Under the pieces are notes generated by a model, which ran no database searches, had not been told where the DNA came from, and was given only the letters and a program-made list of their open reading frames with translations. From an uncultured Paraglaciecola sp. (GTDB lineage Bacteria > Pseudomonadota > Gammaproteobacteria > Enterobacterales > Alteromonadaceae): a DNA stretch of 33,501 nucleotides. Each line of letters opens with the position of its first letter. Within the stretch, counting starts at the first letter, position 1. Shown in pieces: positions 15,071 through 26,060 of this stretch. The position numbers and the translations under genes are program-made. The stretch spans positions 1-33,501 of the forward strand of contig NZ_CAJXPA010000031.1 of the NCBI RefSeq assembly GCF_913058035.1. The letters are read 5' to 3'.

Positions 15071-16480
15071 CTAGTCGGAGAATTGCCTAATCATAGAGTT
15101 AAGAGTTTCTTTAGCATCACCGAAGATCATTCGAGTATTAGGTTTAAAGAATAACGGATTATCTACACCGGCAAAACCTGATGCCATGCCACGTTTTAAC
15201 ACAAAAACGTTTTTAGCTAAATCAGCGTTAATAACAGGCATACCATAAATAGGACTGCCTTTCATTTCTCGTGCTGCGGGGTTCACCACGTCGTTAGCAC
15301 CAATTACCATAGCAACATCAAAATTGTGAATACGCTTATTAATTTCATCCATTTCAAATAATTGCTCATAAGAAACATCAGCTTCTGCCAACAACACATT
15401 CATATGCCCCGGCATGCGTCCAGCTACTGGATGAATTGCATAGGCTACTTCGGCACCATTCCCTTCTAATAATTGCTGCAGTTCCTTCATAGCATGTTGT
15501 GCTTGAGCGACTGCCATGCCGTAGCCTGGAATAACAACAACAGACTGTGCCGCTTCCAATACATAGTAAGCATCTTCTGCAGATAGAGGTTTTACCTCAC
15601 CTTCTATTACCATATCGTTTTTTACAGCAGCCTTAAAACCACTGAACAAAACGTTACTTAACGAACGGTTCATGGCCTTACACATAATCTGGGTTAATAT
15701 TATCCCACTTGCGCCAACCAAAGAACCTGCCACTATCAGAATATTATTTTGAAGAGCAAAACCGGCGGCACATGCTGCAAGACCTGAATAACTATTAAGC
15801 AATGAAATAACCACCGGCATATCGGCGCCACCTATTGGCAATACCAACATCACACCTAACAGTAATGCTAAACCTATACTGGCGTATAATACAGTTGTCA
15901 CACCTGGCGATAATTCTGGCTGAGCGACGAACATATAACCAGCGAAAACAATAGCAGCTACTAACAACAAGTTGAAAATCGCTTGCCCACTAAACGTTAT
16001 CGACCTACCTGATATGCGCTCACTGAGTTTTGCCCAAGCAATCAAGCTGCCTGAGAAAGTTACACCGCCAATCAATAGAGCTAAAAAGGTGACTATCAAA
16101 ACAAAATGAGATAATTGACTATTTGCTTCTATGGTTGACCATGCAACAAATAAGCTGGCTAAGCCACCAATACCATTTAACAAAGATACCAACTCAGGCA
16201 TTGCAGTCATCGCTATTAGACGAGCAGCAAATATTCCTACTATGCTGCCTGCAATCATGGCAATAGCGATAAGTTCGAAGTTAACAATTTGTTTATCAAA
16301 TAAGGTGACAACTATTGCTAATAACATCGCTATGGAAGATAAAGCGTTACCTTTTCGTGCTGAGGACGGATGCCCTAATAATTTTAGGCCTAAAATAAAT
16401 AGGGCCGCAGCGAGAACATATGTAAAGTTAATCACTAAATCTGTGATTGAAGTTACGTTGTTTGAAATTACATCTATCAT
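15071..16480 (-). CDS. pntB: NAD(P) transhydrogenase subunit beta (PntB)
   Basis: PntB carries the NADP(H)-binding domain III and most of the membrane domain II of the proton-translocating transhydrogenase, which makes NADPH from NADH using the proton gradient. The 469-residue protein has about nine membrane segments up to residue 270, including the conserved GGADMPVVISLLNSYSGLA (217-235). The soluble domain has GYGMAVAQAQ at 319-328, HPVAGRMPGHMNVLLAEA near 355, VIGANDVVNPAA near 405 and the KRGMASGFAGV loop near 433. All are normal. It follows pntAB by 8 bases. Confidence 0.96.
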   Translation of the reverse strand: MIDVISNNVTSITDLVINFTYVLAAALFILGLKLLGHPSSARKGNALSSIAMLLAIVVTLFDKQIVNFELIAIAMIAGSIVGIFAARLIAMTAMPELVSLLNGIGGLASLFVAWSTIEANSQLSHFVLIVTFLALLIGGVTFSGSLIAWAKLSERISGRSITFSGQAIFNLLLVAAIVFAGYMFVAQPELSPGVTTVLYASIGLALLLGVMLVLPIGGADMPVVISLLNSYSGLAACAAGFALQNNILIVAGSLVGASGIILTQIMCKAMNRSLSNVLFSGFKAAVKNDMVIEGEVKPLSAEDAYYVLEAAQSVVVIPGYGMAVAQAQHAMKELQQLLEGNGAEVAYAIHPVAGRMPGHMNVLLAEADVSYEQLFEMDEINKRIHNFDVAMVIGANDVVNPAAREMKGSPIYGMPVINADLAKNVFVLKRGMASGFAGVDNPLFFKPNTRMIFGDAKETLNSMIRQFSD

Positions 16481-16488
16481 TTGAGCAC

Positions 16489-16770
16489 CTACTGCTTTTT
16501 CTTAAACATCGCAAGCATGCGATCTGTAACTAAATAACCACCTACTACATTTATGGTGGCTAAAAACACCGCAAACGCACCAATATAAGCAGCATATTCT
16601 CCCATACCCTCTCCACCAGCTAATGCAAGCGCACCCACCACTGTAATGCCCGATATTGCATTTGCCCCAGACATCAGAGGTGTATGTAAGGTTGCAGGTA
16701 CTTTTTGAATGAGCTCAAATCCTACAAATACCGATAAAATTAAGATAAAAAGTAAATAAACACCTTCCAT
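16489..16770 (-). CDS. pntAB: NAD(P) transhydrogenase subunit alpha part 2 (PntAB, membrane part)
   Basis: This 93-residue protein has three to four membrane segments and the conserved block LHTPLMSGANAISGI (about 32-46), corresponding to the C-terminal membrane part of E. coli PntA. It is a separate gene here, as in Rhodospirillum rubrum. Its ATG overlaps the pntAA stop (TAATG), so the two are translationally coupled. Length and motif are complete. Confidence 0.94.
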   Translation of the reverse strand: MEGVYLLFILILSVFVGFELIQKVPATLHTPLMSGANAISGITVVGALALAGGEGMGEYAAYIGAFAVFLATINVVGGYLVTDRMLAMFKKKQ

Positions 16771-17942
16771 TATGTTTTCTCTCCTGGGATTGTCTGATCT
16801 GGGTTAGATGCATAAAAAGTCTTAATCATACTATTTGCTACCAGCCCTTGGTGGGTAATGATACAGCCAGATTGTATTTCGTCCTCAACATCAACAACAA
16901 ATTTATTATCTTCAAGCGACCAAAATTCACTAACTAAGCTTTGTACGTTGTTGGCATACATTTGTGTGGCATGTTTGGCAACACCATTCGCCCAATTACC
17001 TGTACCAATGATGCTCACGCCTGATTGAATTACAATCTCAGATACAACCGAACCTTGCACATTGCCACCACTTTCAGCCGCCATATCAACAATTACGCTA
17101 CCTGGTTTCATCGTAGCAATCGTTTGAGCATCAATTAACATAGGAGGTTTACGACCAAATAACTGCGCAGTAGTGATCACTATGTCAGAGTCCGCAATAC
17201 ATTTTGCTTGCTCACGTTGCTGGATTTGCGTTTGTTCTGGGGTGAGAGCCTGCGCATAACCTTGACCCGTTTCGCCTGTTTTACCTAGGTCAATATCCAA
17301 AAATTTAGCACCCAAAGATTGCACTTGTTCTGCCACCACACTTCGGGTGTCAAAAGCAGTAACGCTTGCACCTAATCGTTTGGCAGTAGCAATAGCTTGA
17401 AGGCCTGCAACACCTGCCCCAATAACGAAGACTTTGGTGGGTTTTAGTGTTCCAGCTGGGGTCATCATCATGGGCAAAACGTTATCAAGCTGATTCGCAG
17501 CTTGCATGACCATCACATAACCAGCCAAACTAGCCTGTGAACTTAAGGCATCCATTTTTTGACAGCGGCTAATACGTGGGATCATCTCCATACTTATACT
17601 AGTGACCTTCTTTTCACACAAACTGGTGATAAACGGCTTCTCATTAAATGGGTCTAAATAACTCACGGTAATGGTATTGGGTTTTAAGTGACTTAGGTCA
17701 TCGGTGCTTAACTTGTGTAAACTTGGCACAATGTCAGCACTGGCTAAAAGTTCTGCACGATTTGACACAACTTCTGCCCCAGCCGTCACGTATTCCTCAT
17801 CACTCACGTGCAGATGTTTACCTATACCAGACTGAACATGCACAGTAGCACCTAATAATCCGTATGCTTTAACGTTGACAGGCAATATCGCACAGCGTTT
17901 TTCATGTGGTTTTAGCTCAGCAGGGAACCCAAGTATCGTCAT
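16770..17942 (-). CDS. pntAA: NAD(P) transhydrogenase subunit alpha part 1 (PntAA, NAD-binding)
   Basis: PntAA is the soluble NAD(H)-binding domain I of the transhydrogenase, related to alanine dehydrogenase. The 390-residue product shows the conserved segment RCQKMDALSSQASLAGY (126-142), with the R, D and Q positions used in nucleotide and interdomain contacts, and the Rossmann motif GAGVAGL (175-181). The FDTR strand (197-200) and VDMAAESGGN follow in normal order. It lacks the membrane part, which is the next gene. The ATG at 17942 is the first gene of the operon pntAA-pntAB-pntB; the 190 bases upstream contain an 8-bp inverted repeat (18003-18028). Confidence 0.95.
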   Translation of the reverse strand: MTILGFPAELKPHEKRCAILPVNVKAYGLLGATVHVQSGIGKHLHVSDEEYVTAGAEVVSNRAELLASADIVPSLHKLSTDDLSHLKPNTITVSYLDPFNEKPFITSLCEKKVTSISMEMIPRISRCQKMDALSSQASLAGYVMVMQAANQLDNVLPMMMTPAGTLKPTKVFVIGAGVAGLQAIATAKRLGASVTAFDTRSVVAEQVQSLGAKFLDIDLGKTGETGQGYAQALTPEQTQIQQREQAKCIADSDIVITTAQLFGRKPPMLIDAQTIATMKPGSVIVDMAAESGGNVQGSVVSEIVIQSGVSIIGTGNWANGVAKHATQMYANNVQSLVSEFWSLEDNKFVVDVEDEIQSGCIITHQGLVANSMIKTFYASNPDQTIPGEKT

Positions 17943-18002
17943 AAAAATCTCTTAAGTTTATATCGTTTGATAAATATGACTTATTTGATAATGGAATGTA
18001 AA

Positions 18003-18028
18003 TTCATATTAATTATATTGAATATGAA
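18003..18028. promoter_or_regulatory. Inverted repeat in the pntAA upstream region
   Basis: TTCATATT and AATATGAA, 8-base arms with a 10-base AT-only-plus-G spacer, lie 61-86 bases before pntAA and about 110 bases before the divergent RDD gene. The form fits an operator for a dimeric regulator, but no factor can be named and AT-rich dyads arise by chance. Confidence 0.3.
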
Positions 18029-18136
18029 ATTGGATGAACTGTTTGTGAACAAATAAAAAAGAGATACGTATTGGTTCGCATATTTATCTGTTTTACTGAT
18101 AAAATTTACCTTTATCTTTATCTTTTAGGGCATATT

Positions 18137-18652
18137 GTGAAACCTACACACAAAAAAAATTCTCGCGCTGGTTTCATTCGAAGATTAGCCGCCATGATAT
18201 ACGACATATTAGTCGCCGTTGCTGTTGGCATGTGCGCAGCAATGGTCATGTTATTGACAATGCTGTTGCTGGTAGAAAATAATGTGCTGAATGATCAAGG
18301 TTATGAACATTTTAGCGATCTAATACAGCATTCTCTCAGCTATCAAATTATTTTACAGGTCTGGGTAGCACTATGGGTGTTGGGATTTTTCCTCTGGTTT
18401 TGGCGTAATGGCGGTCAAACTATAGGCATGAGAGCTTGGCGACTGCGTTTATTTAGTACTAATGACCAACCATTTGGTTATAGACGTGCGTTCTTGCGCC
18501 TGATATTTTCGTTTGGAGGAATAGGCACATTATTGGTGTTAATTGACTACAAATCTAAACAATCATTGCAAGACAGAATAGCGAATACCGAAATCTTAAC
18601 GCTAAGCAAAGAAGATAACCATCACGCTGCATGGAAAGGGCTGCAAGATTAG
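18137..18652 (+). CDS. RDD family inner-membrane protein
   Basis: The 171-residue product has the RDD fold. The hallmark R is in RRLAAMIYD near the N terminus with D following; membrane segments occur at about residues 24-47, 76-95 and 126-140; and the conserved GGQTIGMRAWRLRL stretch is near residue 100. The C-terminal block has DYKSKQSLQDRIANTEIL, the second typical D motif. I chose the GTG at 18137, supported by AGGG 8 bases upstream; an in-frame TTG at 18071 would add 22 unconserved hydrophobic residues. Family function is mostly unknown; some members are Na+/H+ exchangers in halophiles. It converges on lptG. Confidence 0.85.
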   Translation: MKPTHKKNSRAGFIRRLAAMIYDILVAVAVGMCAAMVMLLTMLLLVENNVLNDQGYEHFSDLIQHSLSYQIILQVWVALWVLGFFLWFWRNGGQTIGMRAWRLRLFSTNDQPFGYRRAFLRLIFSFGGIGTLLVLIDYKSKQSLQDRIANTEILTLSKEDNHHAAWKGLQD

Positions 18653-18657
18653 CCCTT
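18636..18657 (+). terminator. Weak hairpin at the end of the RDD gene
   Basis: AAGGGCT/AGCCCTT, a 7-bp perfect stem with an 8-base loop, spans the stop codon of the RDD gene. There is no T-run directly after it (only CATCTTTCTT further on), so it is at best a weak terminator between the convergent RDD gene and lptG. Confidence 0.3.
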
Positions 18658-18686
18658 AGCCATCTTTCTTGCCTGTAATCGTATCT

Positions 18687-19760
18687 CTACCCTTTTCGTT
18701 GTAATAAAAACATAGAAAAAACAAGAAAAACAAAACTAGGTAAAGCGGCTCCCAGGAATGGGGGGAGATGAAAAACTAAACTAAAAGCACCAAATATTTC
18801 GTTACTGACAAAAAAACCAAACCCAGTTAACACCCCTAATATAACCCTTGCACCCATAGTAACGCTGCGCAGTGGTCCAAAAACAAATGAAAGTGCCATT
18901 AATAGCATGACTCCGACGGACAAAGGTTGCAGCACTTTACGCCAAAGAGCTAGCTCGTAACGACTAGGATCTAGGCTATTATTATTACGATAGTTAACAT
19001 ACTCGACTAACCCACGGATCGACAGAGCTTCGGGTTTAACTGTCACAACTCCTAGTTTGTCTGGTGTTAGTGTTGACTGCCACACACCTTTATCAACCTG
19101 TTCATAACGGATGCTTAGATCCCCAATAAATGTGTATTTGACTTGCTCTAATTGCCAACCATTTTCAACATAATTTGCTTGTAGGGCGCTGGTAATTTGT
19201 CTTAGCACTAAATTTTTATCAAACTTATACACGTTAACTTTGCGTAAGGTTTTAGTATCGACCACTTCACCGATGCTAACAAAGTTATCGCCGTCTTTTG
19301 CCCACGTTATTTTGTTCGAAGCAAATAAACTACCACCAGAAATCGCCTGAGTACGTATATCCTTCGCTTTTGTTTCTGTGATGGGAGCAACCCATTCACC
19401 TATCGACATAACAAATAGCACCATTAACAAAGCTGATTTCATGGCAGAAGTGATAATATTCCAACGACTTTGTCCCGCAGCCTGCATCACTACTAATTCA
19501 CTGTTGCTCGCCAATATTCCCATACCCACCAACCCACCTATTAAGGTAGCCATAGGAAAAAATTGTTCTAGCTCCCTAGGTAAGCTCAGCAAAACATATA
19601 TAGCGGCAACCGTCATGTCATAACTACCACGCCCTACCTGCTTCATTTGTTCAATAAATTTAATTAAAGCGCTTAAACCGACTAGAACACTTAGACTCAA
19701 CGCAGTTGTCGTCAACAATGTCTTAGCTATGTATATGTCTAATATTTTAAACATGGACAT
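18687..19760 (-). CDS. lptG: LPS export permease LptG
   Basis: LptG and LptF form the membrane part of the LptB2FG transporter that extracts lipopolysaccharide from the inner membrane and passes it to LptC. The 357-residue protein has the expected six membrane segments, three near the N terminus (to about residue 120) and three at the end (from about 280), flanking the periplasmic beta-jellyroll domain. Recognisable blocks are NSELVVMQAAGQSRW, the coupling-helix region, GEWVAPITE, AKDGDNFVSIGEV and SFVFGPLRSVTMG. It overlaps lptF by 14 bases and is the second gene of lptFG. Confidence 0.95.
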   Translation of the reverse strand: MSMFKILDIYIAKTLLTTTALSLSVLVGLSALIKFIEQMKQVGRGSYDMTVAAIYVLLSLPRELEQFFPMATLIGGLVGMGILASNSELVVMQAAGQSRWNIITSAMKSALLMVLFVMSIGEWVAPITETKAKDIRTQAISGGSLFASNKITWAKDGDNFVSIGEVVDTKTLRKVNVYKFDKNLVLRQITSALQANYVENGWQLEQVKYTFIGDLSIRYEQVDKGVWQSTLTPDKLGVVTVKPEALSIRGLVEYVNYRNNNSLDPSRYELALWRKVLQPLSVGVMLLMALSFVFGPLRSVTMGARVILGVLTGFGFFVSNEIFGAFSLVFHLPPFLGAALPSFVFLVFSMFLLQRKG

Positions 19761-20856
19761 CCCCTTTTAATCGAGCACGCAGCTTGACACCAAAAGGTCT
19801 ACCTCTGAGCAATAATACGATACCAATGCATAATAGCACCGCATGCACCCACCATAATCCTAGTTGCGGAGGTATATTTCCATCTTCCAATGCCTTCCGA
19901 CCCGCCATTAACAAAATAAAATAACCAAGATATAACATCAACGCAGGAAACATTTTCCCAAATCGACCTTGCCGGGGATCAGCGGCACTGAGGGGCACCG
20001 CAATCAGCACTAAAAACGGCAATGACAAAGGAATGGCAATACGCCAATGAAATTCTGCTAACGCATCTAATGATGAGTCAGCGATCAAGTCGGAGGTTGG
20101 ATATGCACTTAATTTTCTACGTTTTTTTTCGGCTTGCTGCTCGGCAATTTGAATTTGATACTCTTCGAACTCAACAACACGATAATCTTGTCTTCCCACT
20201 TCTCCCTGGTATTGTTTGCCTTGATTAAGTATCAGTTTTTGCGCACCATTTGGCTGTTCTTGAACCCCACCACTGTTGGCATAGACAATTCGCACATCTT
20301 CTGAATCGGAGTCACTGTCTCTTTGTGCTAAAAAAACCTTCCTTAATGGGTTCTGGCTATTATCGATTTCATGAACAAATATCACAGCTTGTTGATTGGC
20401 AGTTTGTTGGAAACGTCCAGGGTTTAAACTTTTCAGACCACTTTGAGCACCGACTTTATCTTCTAACTGATAGGTATTTTCGATAGACAGTGGCGTTAAC
20501 CACAACGTTAATACTGCGGTTAAAATGGACATAAATAAGGCTAAGATCATCATAACACGGGTGATGTACCATTCACTGATACCGCATGCCTGCATGACAG
20601 TCATTTCACTATCAACATATAAACGACCGTGTGCCAACATAATCCCTAAAAAGAGGCTGAGTGGCAAAACAAGTGATGCCAAAACTGGCGTATGCAAAGC
20701 CAAAAAACCTAAAACTAAACCAGCAGGTATTTCACCTTCCGATGCATCAGCCAATACCCTGACGAATCTCTGTGCGATAAAAATAGCCATCAACAACATA
20801 AAAATTGCTATTTGAGACTTTAAGGTTTCTTTCATTAAATAACGGAAAATCAGCAC
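19747..20856 (-). CDS. lptF: LPS export permease LptF
   Basis: LptF is the partner of LptG in LPS transport. The 369-residue protein starts at a GTG (20856) with FRYLMKETLKSQ, closely like the N terminus of E. coli LptF. It carries three N-terminal membrane segments, the coupling-helix block YVDSEMTVMQACGISEW (about 79-95), a periplasmic jellyroll domain (about 130-265) and three C-terminal segments with VPLSAADPRQGRFGKM before the last pair. It is divergent from pepA across a 249-base intergenic region, the same arrangement as in E. coli. Confidence 0.95.
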   Translation of the reverse strand: MLIFRYLMKETLKSQIAIFMLLMAIFIAQRFVRVLADASEGEIPAGLVLGFLALHTPVLASLVLPLSLFLGIMLAHGRLYVDSEMTVMQACGISEWYITRVMMILALFMSILTAVLTLWLTPLSIENTYQLEDKVGAQSGLKSLNPGRFQQTANQQAVIFVHEIDNSQNPLRKVFLAQRDSDSDSEDVRIVYANSGGVQEQPNGAQKLILNQGKQYQGEVGRQDYRVVEFEEYQIQIAEQQAEKKRRKLSAYPTSDLIADSSLDALAEFHWRIAIPLSLPFLVLIAVPLSAADPRQGRFGKMFPALMLYLGYFILLMAGRKALEDGNIPPQLGLWWVHAVLLCIGIVLLLRGRPFGVKLRARLKGDVHV

Positions 20857-21105
20857 AACACATCCAAGGGAAAAAGTAGTATTTAAGTGGTACTATGAGA
20901 AATTTTAAGTAAACTTAACATTTTCACAAGTTTAATTTACAAATTGTGCGAATTTAAAGCACTCAGCCAAGATCTTATTTACAGATTATGTCCGGCTAAT
21001 GTTAATCTTACAGTACTATAGTTGCATTACCCAATATCACCTTTCGATTATTGATTAAAAGAGTGAATGGTTGCAGTTTTATTCATCATAAGACGAGGGT
21101 TCAAA

Positions 21106-22611
21106 GTGGAATTTAGCGTAAAAAGTGGCAGTCCAGAAAAACAACGTAGTGCTTGTATTGTTGTAGGTGTCTTCGAGCCTAGGCGTCTAACATCAGTCGC
21201 CGAGCAGCTCGATATTATAAGTGAAGGTTATATTAGTAATTTACTTAGGAGAGGTGATTTAGAGGGTCAGGCCGGTCAAATGTTGCTGCTTCACCACGTG
21301 CCTAACATATTAAGTGAGCGAGTATTGTTAGTAGGTTGCGGCAAAGAACGCGAACTTGACGAGCGCCAATATAAACAAATCATTTCAAAAACCGTTAAAA
21401 AACTTAATGAAACGGGATCAATGGAGGCTGTCAGTTTCTTAACTGAGTTACATGTCAAAGGTCGCGATACCTATTGGAAAGTTCGCCAGGCAGTAGAAGC
21501 GACACAAGATACGCTGTACACCTTTTTACAACTTAAAACGAAAAAAGACGGATTACGTCGACCGCTTCGAAAAATTGTATTTAATGTATCAACGCGCCGT
21601 GAGCTATCTATTGGTGAACGAGCACTTGAGCATGGTTTAGCAGTGGCACAGGGCTCTAAAACAGCCAAAGATGTCGCTAATATGCCACCCAATATTTGTA
21701 ATCCCAAATATTTACTTGAACAAGCAGAAATTTTAGCCGCCATTTATGATAATTTGCATGTCTCCTCAGTCAATGAGAAACAGATGGTCGACTTAGAGAT
21801 GCACTCCTATTTGGCAGTGGGCCGTGGTTCAGTGAATGAATCTATTATGACCATCATGGAGCACAAAGGTGGCCCATCAGGCCAAGCACCAATAGTGCTA
21901 GTAGGTAAGGGGTTAACTTTTGACTCTGGTGGTATTTCTCTCAAAGCTGGTGAAGGCATGGATGAGATGAAGTACGACATGGGTGGTGCAGCCGGGGTAT
22001 TAGGCGCAATGCATACTATCAGTGCGCTCAACCTACCGATTAATATTGTAGGCATTCTAGCCGGTTGTGAAAACATGCCCGATGCCAATGCATACCGACC
22101 TGGTGATATTCTGACCACTATGTCTGGCCAAACGGTTGAAGTGCTTAATACGGATGCCGAAGGCCGTTTAGTATTGTGTGATGCATTAACTTATGTGGAA
22201 CGTTTTGATCCGGAGTTGGTAGTAGATGTTGCTACATTGACAGGTGCCTGTGTAGTCGCACTGGGCAAACATGCCAGTGCAGTATTTAGTAATCACAATC
22301 CCCTAGCCCATGAGCTTATCAACGCTTCAGAACAAAGCGGTGATAAGGCTTGGCGTTTACCTTTATGGGATGAATATCAAGACCAAATCGAAAGTCCTTT
22401 TGCTGATATGAGTAATCTTGGTGGTCGTGGTGCAGGCGCCATTACCGCAGCATGTTTTTTATCTCGTTTTACACGCAAGTATAACTGGGCACATATGGAT
22501 ATTGCTGGCACGGCTTGGGTTGGTGGTAAAAACAAAGGATCAACAGGTCGTCCTGTGCCGATGTTATCTCAGTTCTTAATTAACCGGGCTGGTATCGAAA
22601 CGGAAGACTAA
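21106..22611 (+). CDS. pepA: Leucyl aminopeptidase PepA (M17 family)
   Basis: PepA is a hexameric two-zinc aminopeptidase, also known in E. coli as a DNA-binding accessory factor in Xer recombination and car regulation. I chose the GTG at 21106, with GAGGGT upstream, because the protein then begins [13 protein letters not shown] exactly like E. coli PepA; an in-frame ATG at 21067 would add 13 unrelated residues. The 501-residue product has metal ligands K268 and D273 ([11 protein letters not shown]), D291, and D350/E352 in NTDAEGRL (348-355), with catalytic K280 and R354. Length and motifs are complete. holC follows after 26 bases. Confidence 0.96.
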   Translation: MEFSVKSGSPEKQRSACIVVGVFEPRRLTSVAEQLDIISEGYISNLLRRGDLEGQAGQMLLLHHVPNILSERVLLVGCGKERELDERQYKQIISKTVKKLNETGSMEAVSFLTELHVKGRDTYWKVRQAVEATQDTLYTFLQLKTKKDGLRRPLRKIVFNVSTRRELSIGERALEHGLAVAQGSKTAKDVANMPPNICNPKYLLEQAEILAAIYDNLHVSSVNEKQMVDLEMHSYLAVGRGSVNESIMTIMEHKGGPSGQAPIVLVGKGLTFDSGGISLKAGEGMDEMKYDMGGAAGVLGAMHTISALNLPINIVGILAGCENMPDANAYRPGDILTTMSGQTVEVLNTDAEGRLVLCDALTYVERFDPELVVDVATLTGACVVALGKHASAVFSNHNPLAHELINASEQSGDKAWRLPLWDEYQDQIESPFADMSNLGGRGAGAITAACFLSRFTRKYNWAHMDIAGTAWVGGKNKGSTGRPVPMLSQFLINRAGIETED

Positions 22612-22637
22612 CCGCACCTCTTAGGACTCTCTCGTAT

Positions 22638-23105
22638 ATGCCAAATGTAACGTTTTATCTGCTTGATGAAACAGACGAAAGACACCAACAGCCAGCGCAC
22701 TTTGCGCTGGCTTGTTTGTTGGCGACCCGCAGTTATCGCCAAAAACAAAAATGTTTAGTCTATTGCCAAGATCAAAAACAGGCTGAACAATTTGATGAAT
22801 TGTTATGGCAGTTGCCTAACGATGCTTTTGTTCCTCACAATTTGACCGGAGAAGGTCCATTAGGCGGTGCCCCAGTTGAAATATGTTGGCAAACACCTAA
22901 CCAATTTAATAGATCCGTACTAATTAATCTGGCCGAGAACATTCCTGATTTTCATCAAAGATTTAGACAAGTCATTGATTTTGTTCCTGCAAAAGAACAA
23001 CTAAAACCTCTGGCCAGAGAGCGCTACAAACAATACAGAGCGGCAGGATGTCAACTCGATACTCTAGCCGCCTCAAGCATTAACGAGACACAAAATAATG
23101 GATAA
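22638..23105 (+). CDS. holC: DNA polymerase III chi subunit HolC
   Basis: HolC bridges single-stranded-DNA-binding protein and the clamp loader through HolD (psi). The 155-residue protein has the chi fold: VTFYLLDE at the N terminus, a conserved [18 protein letters not shown] strand-helix-strand (about 26-43), [11 protein letters not shown] (64-74) and [12 protein letters not shown] (about 94-105). Its end overlaps valS by 8 bases. The order pepA-holC-valS is the conserved gammaproteobacterial one, which supports the call for a small and poorly conserved protein. Confidence 0.93.
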   Translation: MPNVTFYLLDETDERHQQPAHFALACLLATRSYRQKQKCLVYCQDQKQAEQFDELLWQLPNDAFVPHNLTGEGPLGGAPVEICWQTPNQFNRSVLINLAENIPDFHQRFRQVIDFVPAKEQLKPLARERYKQYRAAGCQLDTLAASSINETQNNG

Positions 23106-25950
23106 GACATTTAATCCACAAAATATAGAACGCGATATATACCAAAATTGGGAAGACAGTGGGCAGTTTAAGCCTTCTGGAGAAGGCGAGTCATACAGCC
23201 TCATGATACCGCCACCAAACGTGACGGGTAGTTTACATATGGGTCATGCGTTTCAACAAACGATTATGGATGCCTTAACCCGCTATAAACGAATGCAGGG
23301 TAATAACACTTTATGGCAAGTGGGTACTGACCACGCAGGTATCGCCACTCAAATGGTAGTAGAACGAAAATTAGCTGCAACAAATGGCCCAACTCGAAAG
23401 GAGTTAGGCCGAGAAGCGTTTATTGACAAGATTTGGGAATGGAAAGCCGAGTCAGGTAATACCATTACTAATCAAATGCGTCGTTTGGGTGCTTCGGTCG
23501 ATTGGGATCGTGAACGTTTTACTATGGATAAAGGACTTTCGAATGCTGTGAATGAAGTATTTGTTCGACTTCATTCAGAAAACTTAATTTATCGCGGTAA
23601 ACGCCTCGTAAACTGGGATCCTAAGTTACTGACTGCCATATCTGACTTAGAGGTCGAAAATAAAGACAAAAAAGGCTACATGTGGCACTTCCGTTACCCC
23701 TTGGCTGACGGAACCAAAACGGCACAAGGTAACGATTATTTAGTCGTAGCGACAACCAGACCTGAAACTATGCTAGGTGATACAGGCGTAGCCGTAAATC
23801 CAGAAGACCCCAGATACAAAGACTTGATTGGTAAATTTATTGATTTGCCTTTAGTCAATCGTCGTATACCGATTGTAAGTGACGAATATGCAGATATAGA
23901 AAAAGGTACAGGCTGTGTAAAAATAACCCCAGCACATGATTTTAATGATTATGAAGTGGGTAAACGCCATAAGATGCCAATGATCAATATTTTGACTTTT
24001 TCTGGTGAAATTCGCCAGCAAGCTGAAATATTCGATACCAACGGTGAACCAAGTGATGCCGTAAACTCAACACTACCTGCAGAGTTTCAAGGTTTAGACC
24101 GATTTGCAGCTCGAAAAGCCATCGTAGTTAAATTCGAAGAAATAGGTTTATTAGATGAAATAAAAGACCACGACCTAACTGTCCCTTATGGCGACAGAAG
24201 TGATGTGGTAATTGAACCTATGTTAACTGACCAGTGGTATGTGCGTGCAGCACCTCTAGCCAAAGTGGCAGCAGATGCTGTTGCTAACGGTGAGATTGAA
24301 TTTGTTCCCAAACAGTATGAGAACATGTACTTTTCTTGGATGAATAATATCCAAGATTGGTGTATTTCTCGACAGCTGTGGTGGGGTCATAGAATACCCG
24401 CTTGGTACGATGAACAAGGAAACGTCCATGTGGGACGCAATGAAGCAGAAGCACGTGCAGAAAATGGCTTAGCTGCGGATGTGGTTCTCAGACAAGATGA
24501 CGATGTACTAGACACTTGGTTCTCCTCTGCACTGTGGACATTTTCTACATTAGGATGGCCTGAGAATACTGAAGACTTAAAAACCTTTCATCCAACAAAT
24601 GTATTGGTCACAGGTTTTGACATTATTTTCTTCTGGGTGGCCAGAATGATCATGATGACGATGCACTTTCTCAAAGATGAAAATGGCAAACCACAAGTGC
24701 CCTTCAAAACGGTATATGTGACAGGACTTATCCGCGACGATGATGGCAATAAAATGTCTAAATCTAAAGGTAACGTTATCGACCCTTTGGATATGATAGA
24801 CGGCATTTCTCTCGAAGATTTACTAGAAAAACGTACCGGCAATATGATGCAGCCAAAAATGGCTGAAAAAATCAAAAAACAAACAGCTAAGCAGTTCCCT
24901 GATGGTATAGAGTCCCATGGCACCGATGCATTACGTTTTACACTTGCGGCACTCGCTTCTACTGGGCGCGATATCAATTGGGATATGAAACGCTTAGAGG
25001 GCTACAGAAATTTTTGTAATAAGTTATGGAACGCAAGTAACTTTGTTCTGATGAATACCCAAGAGCATGACTGCGGATTTAATTCAAATTCCACTATGAC
25101 GTTCTCACTTGCGGACAAGTGGATCATTGGGCAATACCAAGACACCATAAAAACTTATCGTGATGCAATGGATACCTATCGTTTTGATATTGCTGCACAT
25201 ACTCTATATAAATTCACTTGGGATCAATTTTGTGGATGGTATATAGAGTTGACTAAACCCATCTTATTACAAGGTACCGCAGAGCAACAACGTGGCACTA
25301 GACATACTTTAGTGACAGTTTTAGAGTCTTTGCTGCGATTAATGCATCCTATTATGCCGTTTATTACAGAGACTATTTGGCAAGATGTATCGCCTCTCGC
25401 TAATTGTCACTCTGCCACCATTATGAATCAAAAATATCCTGAATATGATGTTGCTAAAGTCGATGCCACTGCGATGCAAGATTTGGAATGGGTTAAAGGT
25501 TTTGTGTTATGCATCCGTTCTATTCGCGGCGAGATGGACATCGCGCCAAGTAAGCCTTTACCCGTGTTATTACGCAATGCATCTTCCGAGGATATCAGGC
25601 GGCTTGAAGAGAACGCGATATTTTTACACTCAATTGCCAAATTGGAGACTGTGACTATATTGAATAAAGATGAGAATGCACCAGCATGTGCCACTTCTTT
25701 ATTGAGTTCACTTGAAGTCATGATCCCCATGGCAGGCTTAATTGATAAAGACGCTGAACTAGCTCGTATTGCCAAAGCACTAGATAAATTAGAAAAAGAT
25801 TTTGCTCGTACTCAAGGTAAATTAGCGAATGAAAAGTTTGTGCGTAATGCGCCTGAGGCGGTAATTGCTAAAGAGAAAGCCAAGCTAGCCGATTTTACCA
25901 TGCAGATGGAAAAACTGCATGAACAGCGAAGCAGTATTGAATCTTTGTAA
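23098..25950 (+). CDS. valS: Valyl-tRNA synthetase
   Basis: ValS is a class I aminoacyl-tRNA synthetase that attaches valine to tRNA-Val. The 950-residue product carries the HIGH-type signature HMGH (47-50, in [12 protein letters not shown]), the CP1 editing domain (about 190-340, with [11 protein letters not shown]), the KMSKS loop at 552-556, the anticodon-binding domain (about 690-840) and a C-terminal coiled-coil arm (about 885-948) that contacts the tRNA. All features and the length are typical. The ATG lies within the end of holC, indicating coupled translation. Confidence 0.97.
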   Translation: MDKTFNPQNIERDIYQNWEDSGQFKPSGEGESYSLMIPPPNVTGSLHMGHAFQQTIMDALTRYKRMQGNNTLWQVGTDHAGIATQMVVERKLAATNGPTRKELGREAFIDKIWEWKAESGNTITNQMRRLGASVDWDRERFTMDKGLSNAVNEVFVRLHSENLIYRGKRLVNWDPKLLTAISDLEVENKDKKGYMWHFRYPLADGTKTAQGNDYLVVATTRPETMLGDTGVAVNPEDPRYKDLIGKFIDLPLVNRRIPIVSDEYADIEKGTGCVKITPAHDFNDYEVGKRHKMPMINILTFSGEIRQQAEIFDTNGEPSDAVNSTLPAEFQGLDRFAARKAIVVKFEEIGLLDEIKDHDLTVPYGDRSDVVIEPMLTDQWYVRAAPLAKVAADAVANGEIEFVPKQYENMYFSWMNNIQDWCISRQLWWGHRIPAWYDEQGNVHVGRNEAEARAENGLAADVVLRQDDDVLDTWFSSALWTFSTLGWPENTEDLKTFHPTNVLVTGFDIIFFWVARMIMMTMHFLKDENGKPQVPFKTVYVTGLIRDDDGNKMSKSKGNVIDPLDMIDGISLEDLLEKRTGNMMQPKMAEKIKKQTAKQFPDGIESHGTDALRFTLAALASTGRDINWDMKRLEGYRNFCNKLWNASNFVLMNTQEHDCGFNSNSTMTFSLADKWIIGQYQDTIKTYRDAMDTYRFDIAAHTLYKFTWDQFCGWYIELTKPILLQGTAEQQRGTRHTLVTVLESLLRLMHPIMPFITETIWQDVSPLANCHSATIMNQKYPEYDVAKVDATAMQDLEWVKGFVLCIRSIRGEMDIAPSKPLPVLLRNASSEDIRRLEENAIFLHSIAKLETVTILNKDENAPACATSLLSSLEVMIPMAGLIDKDAELARIAKALDKLEKDFARTQGKLANEKFVRNAPEAVIAKEKAKLADFTMQMEKLHEQRSSIESL

Positions 25951-26060
25951 AAATAATTCTGAGTAATGGATGTGTTGTCGTTAATGGTGACACATTCACA
26001 CCAGCTGACATTTTTTGTCACGTTGAATAATAATTTTATATAGGCAGTAACATATTGGTT

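Noticed and set aside
16489-17942. Split of pntA as a gene-breaking mutation
   Set aside because: Two-part alpha subunits (PntAA and PntAB) are a normal form, known from Rhodospirillum rubrum; both parts are complete and coupled by TAATG.
20022-20815. Three plus-strand open frames opposite lptF
   Set aside because: They are shadows of lptF, with no start signals or recognisable domains.
24588-24977. 129-codon minus-strand open frame opposite valS
   Set aside because: It is antisense to the conserved KMSKS region of valS and explained by codon use on the other strand.
25951-26060. Terminator after valS
   Set aside because: Only weak GTGAC/GTCAC pairings around a T-run are visible, without a compact stem.
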